Source: Kryptolebias marmoratus (lineage: Eukaryota; Chordata; Actinopteri; Cyprinodontiformes; Rivulidae). From it: a stretch of 64,000 nt of DNA. This document shows, piece after piece, positions 13,310-24,880 of this stretch (positions are counted from its first letter, which is position 1; every line of letters starts with the position of its first letter). The translations under genes and the position numbers were made by a program. The stretch lies in NCBI RefSeq assembly GCF_001649575.2, contig NC_051435.1, forward strand, positions 8,762,636 to 8,826,635, in the 5' to 3' direction. Below the pieces are notes generated by a model. The model was not told the DNA's origin. It was given only the letters and a program-made list of their open reading frames with translations, and made no database searches.

Positions 13310-16300
13310 ATATCATTTACTATACTATGTTCAGCTTTCATTTCCAAAATGTCTGTTTGAATAAAAGGCAAAAGCATGGTTAAAGTGTAAATGGCAACTA
13401 TTGTTCACTTGCATAGCTACTTGTCATAACTTGTTTTATTTTAAGTTGTTTTCCATTTTGGTTTATTATTTGACCTTTTCAGCTCTTGACTTGGCATTGG
13501 GGTTAGAAGAATTCTTGCATAGAAAAGGAAAAAAAAAAAGAGTAAAATCAGGTGATGGTAGTTTCTTAAGTGTACAGGGCTTTTGTTTAAAACAAGAGTG
13601 TATCTATATTTTATTTTACGGCAATGTAGTAGCAGAAACAGGGTAGTAGCAGAGAAAAAAAAACAACTTGCTAGAGGGAAAGGCAAAACCAAATGAGAAA
13701 TAATAGCATCTGTGGGGAGTATATAATTAGATAAGTATAAATCAATAAAAAATAAATAAATAAATAACTAAAAGAAGAAACAAGCAAAATACAAAAAGCT
13801 AATAAAATGGGAAAGGCCTACATCAAATTATTTAAAAAAAAAGTCTTCAAGGTCACTTTATGCATATTCAACCAGGGCAGTGAGTTGTGTTACAGCATCC
13901 TAGGGAGGAGATTTTGCTTCAGAGTTTGTGACCTCGCTGCAAAACTTGGCTCAGGGTTCAGCGCTCAAAGCTGGGCTCAGCCTGGGGTGACTGAGCCACA
14001 AGGACAACCATTGCTTCACACTTTAAATGTCATTTAGGGGGGATATAACGACTGTTGAGACATTGGCAAGAAGCCACCCGGCCGGAGCTGCTGGTGCGTG
14101 AATCAAAGTGACAGGCTGTGTCCTTTTTCTCCCATCCACCATCATGGTGGCTGTCATTAGCAGATGAGTGGTCAGTAAAATCTTTCCATGCTGGCCCTAC
14201 TTATTTTGATGATCAACAAATCTGTGTGTGAAGTGCTGTTGCAAAATATGTAATGAGCAAAACTAAGTCCTAAGGAAGGCCCTAGTAGCTTAGTCATGGC
14301 TGCTGACAGCTGTCAGAGAGTGTGGTCATCAGCCACCAGTGAGTATGCCATAAAGCTTTGTTTTTACTTTCCAGATGATTATTTCTTTTAAAATCAGTTG
14401 ACTCAGTCAGTTTGGTGTATATGTGTTTAAATTAATGTTTGATGTAAACCTAATCTTCAATTTATCTTTCTATATGTATTTATTGGTTTACAAACTTGCT
14501 GACAAGAAGGACACAGTGAGCTTCTTTCTTGGTAAATAAAATACTTTTACTGTCGTCCCTTTGTCTAACTTTCGAAAGCTACTAAATTCTTGCTTTTGTG
14601 TGTACAAATCATACAAATGTTTGTAAGCATGTTAAATGATTGGCTTTTTAAATATGCACATGTGTATTACTTCTGTGTAAACATAGACGCGAATAACTTA
14701 CATTCAGGATGGGGGTTTGGTGGTCTTTTCAACTCTGATGTTCAGCCAAATAAACTAATGTCTGTATAGTACAATGGTCAAACACCATGCTTTTTCCTTC
14801 TCTTTTGCAATTCGAGTAGTCTTTATTCTTGTAGCAAAGTTCAGAGTTGTGCACAACAATAAGAGCAACCAGATTTTACTGACTTAGCATATACAGAAAC
14901 TAATAATTACTTCAGGGCCTACATCTCATGGGTGCTTTTTACACACTTTTTTTCTGAGGCTGTTTATTACCCCACTTGCACAGTTGTCAGTTTGTTATTT
15001 TCAAGCTAGCAAATCAATACTTTCCAACATGCAGTCTAGCAGAGGAAAATAAAACAAGGGAAAGAGAAAATGGCAAATACACACACGTTTTTCCTCTCAC
15101 ACATTATTTGTTCAATAATAAGGTGCATGGAAGAAGGGAAACAACTTGTAGTGATTACAGGCTCTTGCTGAGCTAATAGCCAAATCTGCTCTGTGCATGG
15201 CCACTTTCATTAAACACAGATCAACAGAACAAACAGCCCCCCAGTAACACCCCTGGGGCAGATAGAGTGCAAAGTATGCCCACTTCAGAAAAGGAGACAC
15301 CTGGATTATAGCAAGCTTAGCAATATATGGCTCGAGAGGAATAGAAGTGTAATCTTTAAATAGGTGGAAACACAACATTTTATGGTATGGAATTTTGGGG
15401 AAAAAAAGCATTATCTTACAAATATTAGTCAGTGCAATACGAGTTGTAAATTACTTGTGAAATATAATATTAGCAGCTAGATTTCTCTCAATAAGAATAG
15501 TCTCGATCTATTTCTGATACAGGTGTGGAGTGTAACTAAAATAAATTTGGAAATAAATAAATGAAACTTATACTATCAAAACAAAATTTGCAGTTGTGTT
15601 TTCTACCTAAAATTAGCTTACATCAAGTTTATTTACTTATTTAATTATTTATACATAGGAATTCCAAAAGCTCAATGTAAAGAGATCTCGGCAACAGTGA
15701 ACAAAAACAGACAGAGTGAACCAGACTCAGTAGATTAACAGGGATTTTTCCCTCCTTCCCAAGCCGGAGCATTTGTGAACGGAAGTGTGGCAGCGGAACA
15801 AACCCCTCAGTTGAGTCACTGAGACGTGCACGGTTTTGAAATTGAGTCCTTCAGTTCCTGAGTTCTAAAGGAAGAAGAGAGGAAGGTTTAGGGGTAGACT
15901 CGGTGAAGGAAGGAGAAAGAAGTAGAGGAAGAAAGGAACCTTGAAGAATGAGGGATGGAAAGAGAAACTCGGTCAAGTGTACATGATGGGTTTACCTTAT
16001 TGCAAAACATGACTAAAACATACCTATTCCAGGACAGAAGACAAAAATAAACTAAGATAAAAATGAAATGATAAGTAGTTGAGAAAATGGATATCATTAG
16101 CATGTTTGAAGATACAGTGAAAAGACAATATTATGATTCTCTCACATTTTCATACATATTAAATCAGGGGAATGTTCTCTGCAGGACTGAATTTGTTGAA
16201 GCCAGAGACATGGTGCCCGGGTACTGGGAGGGCTTAAGGTTTCCTTCCCTAAGCTCTCATCCTCTATTTCCGTATTGCTTCAATAAATCTTGTGGCCAAG

Positions 16301-19225
16301 CTTCCATCCACATCTGTAAGCAGACACAGAAGCCGGATAGAGCATCTACTAGTGCAGCTGAAAAAATCCTCTCGAGTCTTCTCAGAGATTCTTTTCAATG
16401 TAACTGTTAACCTGATGGAAATATTAGGCTTCTGGGAACTGGCAATTTGAACAACTGAGGCACTTGTATGATTTTGACATTATTAAAAAAGAGTAATAAC
16501 ATTTATTTATAAATATATTTATAATAGCTGGTAACTCTTCACTGATGGTACAGCATGTGCATAAATGAATGTAACACTAAAGCAATATTAAAATGTTGAA
16601 TTTATTTAGTTACTTATTTACTGTCCATCCTATACTCAAACTGAGCAGCTTAAGTTGAAGAAGTCAAGGTGCCCAAGTTTAACCCCACAGCTCCAAGATA
16701 ACACCTCAGTTCCTCTGGAATGGCTCAAACCCAATATGATCCACTTCTAACAGCTTTAGGTGATGCTGCCTTTGATGTATGTGCATATACTGGAGTGTGT
16801 AGGTGAGAGTGTATATGACATAGTTTAGGTGTGTAAGTCGCTGAAGTACTTCATATTGCTTGCTTAAGATTATGATTATGATGACTCATGCTTGAAGATG
16901 AAGAGAAAGCAGAACTTCTGCTTCTTACTCTACTTTTCTTAGTCTTGAGAATGAAGAAATTAAAGAGCAGGTGTAACAATATTAAATAATTATCATGAAG
17001 AATTAAATACTTGTCTTTTCAGATGGTCAGTGCTACATTCACTGCAAATACTTATATTGTATTTAAAAAAGATAAACAACTGCTCTTTCTTTTGACATCT
17101 GTCGTCAACTTTGATGAATTTAAGTCTTTGAACATGTCTCTGAGAACTGAAAAGGTTGCTGTTTGCCAGTGAGATTGGCGACAATAGTTGACTTTGAGAA
17201 ATCCCTCTTTAGGGTGCACAAGACATTTACACAGAGGCGATGCGTGGAGCTCAGTTGATGTTTGAGCATCATTGGCTGTGACAGAATGACAGTCTGCTTG
17301 TCAAATATCATGACAAAAAACCCCTGCAAGGCACAAGCATCACTGACAGAATTCACCACAGTTATAGTAAAAAGAAAGAATACAGTAGTTTAAATAGGGA
17401 GAGAATCATATAAAAAGATCATTTGAAAATAATTAACACATGAATTATATGATTTATCTTAGATACATTTGTTAGAAAACAATCACAACTGCAATACTAC
17501 ATAATTTAAGATACTACATAATTTTGTGCCAAATAAAGACATCAATTTTAGGATTCATATATTTTTGCTGAAGTGCTAAACCCTCCATGGCTACCCTTTT
17601 AAAAAACGTATTTATTAGTACTGTTATAGCGATTTTTTTATGATCACTTCCTTTCACTTACACAGCACCATGGAGAACAGGTCTTATGAATGAACTGAAT
17701 TTGAAAACTAGCTCTTCACAGCTTCATCAAAAGTTCCCATTACTGTTTGCTGCCATTGTTTGAATGCTCAGTCAAAAGTGTCCACAGAGTAACAACATAA
17801 AGCCAGGAAGCCCATCTCAGCCAATAGATCAAGAACTCCCTTTTGGCTGAATCTCTTAAACAATGCCATGATGGCTGAGAATATTTTGTAAAATGTATGA
17901 CTTCATTCACATGAGCAATATTACCCAGAGCCAAATGATTCTCTTCAGCGGCCAACTAGATGGTGTGAGCTGCCTAGAAAATCCAGTCTCATCTGAGGCC
18001 TTGTTTATATATTTGGTGGTTACTCAAACAAGAGTGCAGAAAGAACTTAACTTCCTACAGTTTGATGCCAACACAAGACATACTTTCAGGTGAAAATTCC
18101 TTTATAACTTGGCAACAAATCCGAAAGATTTCATGTTGCAGATTTGCTAATAAGATGAGACATACCTGAAATAAAAGAAAGACAATAATACGTCTGAGAA
18201 GAGACCTAGTAAAGAAAAGAGTGTTATGATTCTCTATTACTAACAAATGTGTGTCTGTCCAAAGAAATGTGAGGGGTTGTGAGTGATTAAACTTATACTT
18301 CATCATGAATGCAAGCAGTATGTATTTAATATTTCCTGTCCTTTATGTTTTAAGGCATAGTTAGTTTTTTTTTCCTTGCAGAAATAGTCATACTGCAGAT
18401 TAGTAGTCATACTGAAGCAAAACTAAAGCAGACTCTTGAAATATGTCATTGATATTTTAATTTTTCATGTTTACATGTTTGTAATAGGGACCTCTGTTAA
18501 TTTTTAACTATCATGAATATTCAAGTATATTGAGATTTTACTGTGAAACCTATGGCATATGATTCACTTCATTTCCATAATCATAAAACTTTCAGTGAAC
18601 CGCCGTGCCCTTTAGATGATGGAATTGTCATCTTGAAAGATAAAGGTCATCACTCAGAACAACTTTGTGTTGGTACAAAATGGCCTTCTCTCTAAGGGTA
18701 CAAGTGGGCTCAAACCTTGCCAGAAAAATACTGCCTATAGCATTTTAAAGCCACCACATTCCCTATTTACAGAGTTTAAAAGTTCATTCTTTCTTTAGCT
18801 TGTTACCATTAAACATAGCTCTTTAATTATAAGAATGATATGTATTAGAGCCTTCAGGGACAGTCACCATTCTTGTGTGTGCCAGGTTGACTAACAACAT
18901 ATCAAATCCACATTTTCAACTTGGTATCATCAAAATAACATCACATTTCAAACATGTAAAACTCTAGAAGTATTGTTAGTTGAGAAATAATTTGTGTCAC
19001 AGAGCTTTTTCTAACATCAAATTCAAAAGCTCTTGACAAAATAACTATATATAATGCTGATAGAAATGCATCCAAGACTTCAAGTAACATAAAATGCTAA
19101 CTGAAGTTGCACTAAATCTGAGTGCCATATGACTACTACGCCTGTTAGTAGTCAGTTTTCCAAAGTGCATCCCATGTGACCCAAATTGTAAAATAAATAA
19201 AAATACATTTCCTTTGAATGAAATG

Positions 19226-19246
19226 AAAAAAAAAAAAAAAAAAAAA
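19226..19246. repeat. A21 homopolymer tract
   Basis: Twenty-one consecutive A. No element I recognise lies directly upstream, so whether it is a retroposon tail is unclear. Confidence 0.9.
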
Positions 19247-19594
19247 GATTAAGAATGTACTGTATGATGTGGTGTTTAGTTATGTTCTAACTCAGAACAA
19301 AATCAAATTTTGTATTTTTTTTTTAACTGACTAATTTAACTAATTTTATTCAGGAAGGTTAGACTGAACTTTAACCACACTGCAAAACACTTGTTGACTT
19401 TCATAGCTTAAAATACAACTTGTAAAAATGGCTAAGGATTACACATTATAGGCAAAATCATAGTTGTGATTATTTTGTCCAGGCCTCAATCAGTGGTTGG
19501 TGAACTAATACATAAGTCCTGGCAGATTCTTTATTGTTAATCTAATGCTTCCGTTGAATTTGCAGGCTGCTGTCCTTGTGAAATGTACAATTTG

Positions 19595-20172
19595 TATTGG
19601 TCTGCCAAAACATTATGATCACTGACAAGTGAGAAGATGTAAAATAGTTAGAACAAAAATAACAAGTGAGTTCAAGGGAGAATGGTTATGGATGGCCAAA
19701 AGCTCACTGATGCAAGAGAGAGAGATGCAAGATTGGTCCTGCTGCTGTCCCGCTGTTACCCAGGCTAACAAAAAAAAATCTACTTTAGGTTAAATTGCTT
19801 GAAAAAATATAGATTTTGATCGAAAGGTGTCATTATATATAGTGCCTCAAAGTTGGCTGTGTTACCCGCAAACTTGCTAGGATACTGTCACATGTCCACC
19901 AGTAAAAGCACCTACAATGAGGATGTGAGCATCAGGTTTGAACTAAAAATCACTAAAAATGGAAACAAGGTGGACTGGTCTTGTGATTCATGTTTTCCTT
20001 TTACATTATGTGGATGACCAGGCCTGTGTGTGTTGCTCACAGGCAGAACAAATGGCTCCACAATGCACTAATGGGAAGAGGTAAAACCAGTAGGGGCCGG
20101 CTGCATGATGTTTTGGCAGTGATCTGGTAGGAAAGATTCTGCCCAACCTATTTTTTGACACATATTGCCTGA
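19595..20172 (+). mobile_element. Decayed Tc1/mariner-type DNA transposon, internally deleted
   Basis: The left end 'ccaaaacattatgatcactg' matches the terminal region of a Tc1-like family common in fish. Inside, fragments of a transposase gene remain readable in a broken frame: 'AREHQ'-like bases near 19925-19945, then a block near 19968-20090 that still reads FLLHYVDD and MAPQCTNG, which corresponds to the region after the first catalytic Asp. Stop codons and frameshifts interrupt it. The length is about a third of a full ~1.6-kb copy, and the right end with the last catalytic residue is missing, so it cannot move. It lies inside erbb4 intron 2 on the strand opposite to the gene. Family recognised from memory. 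Confidence 0.8.
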
Positions 20173-21113
20173 GTGAAATAAGTGATACAGGGCTGACCTG
20201 TTATTGCATTACTTTTTAAGAAAGTACAAAATTTAAACTGCTTAGTGTGGCAAATGTGCCAAATAATGACACTGATTAGCTACATATAACGTGCCTTATT
20301 TAGCTTTAATGACCTTCAAACATTTCTTTAGCTGTACAACACTTATAATCAGTTGTTATCTAAATGATATTTGAATTTGCAATGTAATACCAAAGCCACA
20401 GCAAAATCTATTCCATATGCATCTTTAAAGTTCTACCTTGAGAAGACTGATAAAGATTGAATAAAAAAGAGAAGAGTTAAGTGACACCCCTTCCCTTGAG
20501 GAGAACTTGCAACTCCATCAGAACAGTAGTAATGAAAAGACTCCTGTGGGAAATTCTCCAAATTGACTAATTTGTAATTGATTCAGTGCATTAATTACCA
20601 GCCTGGTTACGCATGTGTCATGGTTAATATTGCACCAATCTGATGAGGCTGGGAGCCCAGTCTGCACTGGGACTGTTCGGGTGAAGCAGCCATTATTTAA
20701 TTATGCCACACATATATCTGTAGTGAGACAAGTCTTAATTTGAGAGTAATCACTTCCCCATGCTCCCCTACTATGAGCTGATGTGTGGAAAGAGGGTGTT
20801 TGATTGTAAGAAAGTCTTTGATCCATGTAGCCTGGTTAGCCTCTTAATCAATCATGGGAGACAAATTCCTCCGGCGTTGTAAAGTTTTTTGCATTTCGAA
20901 GAAAATTTTGCACTGCCCTATTACATCATACAACTTAACATTTGTAGGTTTGTGTCATTTTGACTGCACTTTTAACAGTTAGTTACAGTATCTGTAGCAG
21001 AAGCATTTCTGGCTAAATCAAACATCATGTGTTTTGCAGACTTGTCTAACATCAAGAGACGTTGCTCTTGCCGGCAACAGGTTGTTTGTTTTACAAAATT
21101 AGGTTGCAAGAAA

Positions 21114-21448
21114 GGAGTGGCATGGTGGCACAGTAGTTAGACCTGTCACTTCCTAGCAAGAAGGTCACAGACTCACCTCTCGGCCTGGGGTCGTTCTGAG
21201 TGGAGTTGCATGTTCTCCCCATGCATGCATTGGTTCACTCTGTGTACTACAGTTTTCTCCCACAGACCAAAAACATGCCTGTTAGGTTAACTGGTTACTC
21301 TAAATTGCCTCTAGGTGTGAGTGAGAGCATGAATGGTTGTTTGTCTCATTTGACTTGATGTAGCCCTGTGGTGGACTTGCAATCTGTCCAGGGTGTACAC
21401 AGTAACTGCTAGAGATAGGCACCAGTTCCCCTCGACCCAGAAGTCTTG
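21114..21448 (+). mobile_element. SINE-like non-autonomous element, nearly full length
   Basis: This is the best copy in the window of a family frequent in teleost genomes. The head 'ggtggcacagtagttag' resembles a tRNA A-box region. The body holds 'gcatgttctccccatgcatg', 'ccacagaccaaaaacatgcc', 'tgttaggttaactggttact' and 'ctgtccagggtgtacacag'. The tail is 'gctagagataggcaccagtt' followed by a short remnant. It has no coding capacity. Three partial copies in the window, at 5251, 13097 and 54865, share its parts. The GATG-type tail expected at the 3' end is not developed here. I am sure it is an interspersed repeat, and less sure of its exact family. Confidence 0.85.
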
Positions 21449-24028
21449 ATTATTTTATAGCATTCCTATAATATCCTAATATGATCATTTAAAATGTTTA
21501 CAAACACATACACTTTATCTTGTTTTTTCTGTTTGTTTGTTTGTTTGGATTGTATTCTGTTTGTTTACAAGTCTAATAAAAAACAATGTTTAAACTTTCC
21601 TCCTTAATGGCTTCCCCTATAATCATTAACTGCAAAAGCTTCTGATATCTGAGCCACTGCCTGATCCAGCTCTACTTCCTTTAACACAGTATAGTGAGAG
21701 ATTTAGCTTGAATTATTTGTTATAACACAACCATTTCTTATGAAAAATGGAAACTCTAAAATGACTTACATAGTTTGTGGTAGAGCTTCTCATTTGACCA
21801 ACATCAGTTTAGTTTGAGTTAATAACAGCATTGGTATTACAGGCCACAAGTTTTAAAAATCAAACAAACAAACAAAAAACGGTTCTTTAAGCTGACATGA
21901 AAATAAAATGTTTTTGTTTTTTTTTACTTTCTATTTCTACCATCCATTACCTTGTTGTTTCACATCAATTGCACACTTGCCATTTATATAATTTTTTTGG
22001 TAAATGTTCACATTTTGATAAGTAATTCAGACACTTTTTTTATGATTTTTATGGCACCAGTCAGGCTCACTCATATCACAGGGGAAAGTGCTGTGACATT
22101 ACTGTTTTTCTGGTCAGTTATTGATGAAATACATGGAATAAAAAAGTAAGGACTGAAGAGGTGTCTTCATGTTTACAACCTCATATTTTAATGAAAAATG
22201 AACATCTATTCAAAACAGTCCTTTTCTGTATTTTCTTTTTTACTAAAACATGCAGAGAACACAAACTGTTTTCATCGTCTTCTTTTCTGTCATTATCTTT
22301 AAATTCAGAAACACATTGTTTTCAGCACAGAACAAGGACATACAACAATGAAGGCCTTTCTCTCCCTCAGTTGGTTAGATTTTTGCTTTGATCAACAGCA
22401 GTGATTCCCTACCCATTCTCCAAAAGTTTGGACCTTGCACAGCACAACAAAAAAAAGACCCACAGTCCTAAGAACTATACAAACCAAAAAAGTACCATTA
22501 TTTTAGTGTAGTCATGTAAAAAGTGCCTGCAAGAGTTTAACCATTTTGATTAGGCATAAAGAACAGATGTTATAGCTGAAACCTTGAGACCTTGAAAACA
22601 TCTGCTTAGATATGATCTTGAACACTAGAAGTGGGAATCCAATTTTGCATCATTTACCTTTGTATTCCATGAGCTATACAGTTCTCCCTAGAGCTCTGAT
22701 AAGTCAAAACCATTAATTTAGGAGGAAAATACATGAAAACAACACAATTTCTCCTTAATAAATAAGGTTTTATAATAAAAATATTTTCAAAGTAAGAAAA
22801 AAATGGCTTTACAATTCTACCTTGTTTTCACTCATCCATTCTCACTCCAACATAAAAGCTGTGGCAAAGCAGCAGTGGAACATGCCTGCCACATGTCTTG
22901 CCAAAAGATAGTTTTATATATGCAAAGGGGGTGCCAGAGATTGAAAAGGAAACTGTGAGACTATGGAATGACCTGCCCTATAGCCTGAACCACAACTACC
23001 TTCAACAAAAAAAGAAAGAAAAACAGGAACACAGGAACATAAAGAACAGTAAAACTAAAAAGCTAGACAAACCACCTTCTTAGTTATTACTTTTACTGAA
23101 GGACAAGGTTTTAGCAGGTGTCATATTTCCCCTTTTGGTTGGCTTCAAGTGACATTCCAATCACCCTCTGGGGGTGCTATTTTGCTCCTAGCGATGTCAA
23201 ATTGGAAGTCCACTCAGACCTTTTGGTGCTTGAAGGGGGGTTGTCACACAGTGGTCCTGTTAGTTCTGTCCTCCAACAGTACCCCACTGAGATTGTTAAG
23301 TGTTGCTGTGGGGGAGTCTCAGCGACACTTAATGGCCCTAAAAGCATTATTAGCTAATAAAGGCTGATAGGCCTCACGGCTCTATAAATTTGAGAGGACA
23401 TGGGAAGGAAGGGAAAGAAGAAGTAGCTGTTGTGGTGAGATCTTAGTCTGAGATTTGTGCATCTCCTATATATTTTACAAAGGTGCATCCTGTATGAAAA
23501 CCATGGTTGGATTTGAGAATATAAATAGCAAGGTTTTGGACAGATAAATGTGTTTAAGTCAAAGCTTATAAAATAAATCAATAAAAGAAACTGACTGCTG
23601 ATAATTTTCTCTCTCACTTTTTAAGAGAGATAGTACATACAAGCTTTGTAGCTGTCTTTCATTAAATTATAAACACTCAACATTATTCTAGCTTTATATT
23701 CACTAGTTGTAGACAGTGTCACTGATATTGATGTATGTATATATATAATTTTTTTGGTAACCTTAAAACAAGGGGAAAAATATAAACAAGCAAAAACTGA
23801 TTTGAAATTTGTAGATACCAAAACCTATAGTCCAACAGAGCATGAATTACAATCCTTCTTGCTGTAATCTACAGGCTGGCTGCTTTGGATGTAGTAGTTG
23901 CAATGTAAGTTGTAGCCCTCAGGTTATACACTGTACTACTGGCAATAAGAAATTATTTAACTGGCTCGTTATTGTAGGTGTACTCGTGTTTTATTTATTT
24001 AAGACATTTTAAACATTCTAGTCTTGTT

Positions 24029-24134
24029 AAAAAAAAAAAAAAAAAAGAGATATTTATAGGCCAGGCTTTTTTTTTTTTTTTTTTGAAGGAATCCCAGTCA
24101 CCTTCCACCTTTAATGTTACAGTTAAAGGTGGAA
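24029..24134. repeat. A18/T18 pair plus 12-bp inverted repeat
   Basis: Eighteen A (24029-24046), a 20-base spacer and eighteen T (24067-24084) form a possible hairpin. Directly after it, TTCCACCTTTAA (24103-24114) and its exact complement TTAAAGGTGGAA (24123-24134) enclose an 8-base loop. This lies just before the two-module repeat and may mark its border or that of a nested insertion. Confidence 0.8.
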
Positions 24135-24179
24135 AAATAAAATAACATTATGCACAATCTCACGCAATATTAGAATACG

Positions 24180-24880
24180 TCTCGTGGGCTATTGGCGCTT
24201 GGGGTTTGTTTATGCATAACTCAACTGTGACAACATCAAAGTTTAGCTCAGTATCTGTAAAACTGACTGAGGCATTTTCATAAAGGCTAAAGTAAACCAG
24301 CTCAGGTGGCCATTTTCAATTAGGTGGACTTTAAATGTTAATCAGTTGTAGATGACCAAATACTTTCTGAAAGTTTCATAAAAACCTCTCCTGGAGTTTA
24401 TACAATACTATTTTGCTGGATGACAAACCGAGTTAATTCCAAGAATTAATTCTAAATTCTAAAGCAAAATATTTTACAATGTGTTGCACTAAGGTATGTG
24501 TTGTGGAATATTCCTAGCTACTACCACACCAAGTTTTAGCCCAACAAAGTTGATCTGAACAGTTAATAGTACAGTTTTAAACATGGATCTTGCATGATCC
24601 ATTGTTCAGAGAGAAGGCAGTTACAACCAAACCAAAATTTAGATCAATATCTGTAAAACTGACTGAGTTACAGCCATCTCTATGTTTACAAAGTTCACTT
24701 TGATGTTGCAGCCATCTTGAATCAAACTTACTCCAAATTTTAAGTAGTTGTAGATGTACATCCAACGATAACTTTCTGAATGTTCTGTTAAAATCTGTTC
24801 AGTGACTCATGAGATATTTAGCTAACAAACACACATGAATGCAAATGAAAACAACATTATTGTTGTGCTTTTGTCTTTGG
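24180..24880 (+). repeat. Interspersed repeat made of two related modules
   Basis: Two diverged copies of one module lie in the same direction about 396 bp apart. The shared 20-mer TATCTGTAAAACTGACTGAG occurs at 24252-24271 and 24648-24667. Further matches follow in the same order: 'aaagtttagctca' against 'aaaatttagatca', 'agttgtagatg' in both, and 'actttctgaaagttt' against 'actttctgaatgttc'. The second copy continues to 'atgagatatttagctaacaa' and 'ggtggtgggcgataaa'. I recognise this as a non-coding repeat seen in fish but cannot name its class; it has no clear coding sequence or terminal repeats. Confidence 0.7.

Noticed and set aside
13093..13383. Open frames with Met-Asp-Gly-Trp and Ser-Ile-His-Pro repeats on both strands
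   Set aside because: They are translations of the GGAT microsatellite; a 4-bp unit without stop codons keeps all frames open.
16087..16410. 107-codon plus-strand frame
   Set aside because: No domain, no repeats of known families, and composition like the neighbouring intron.
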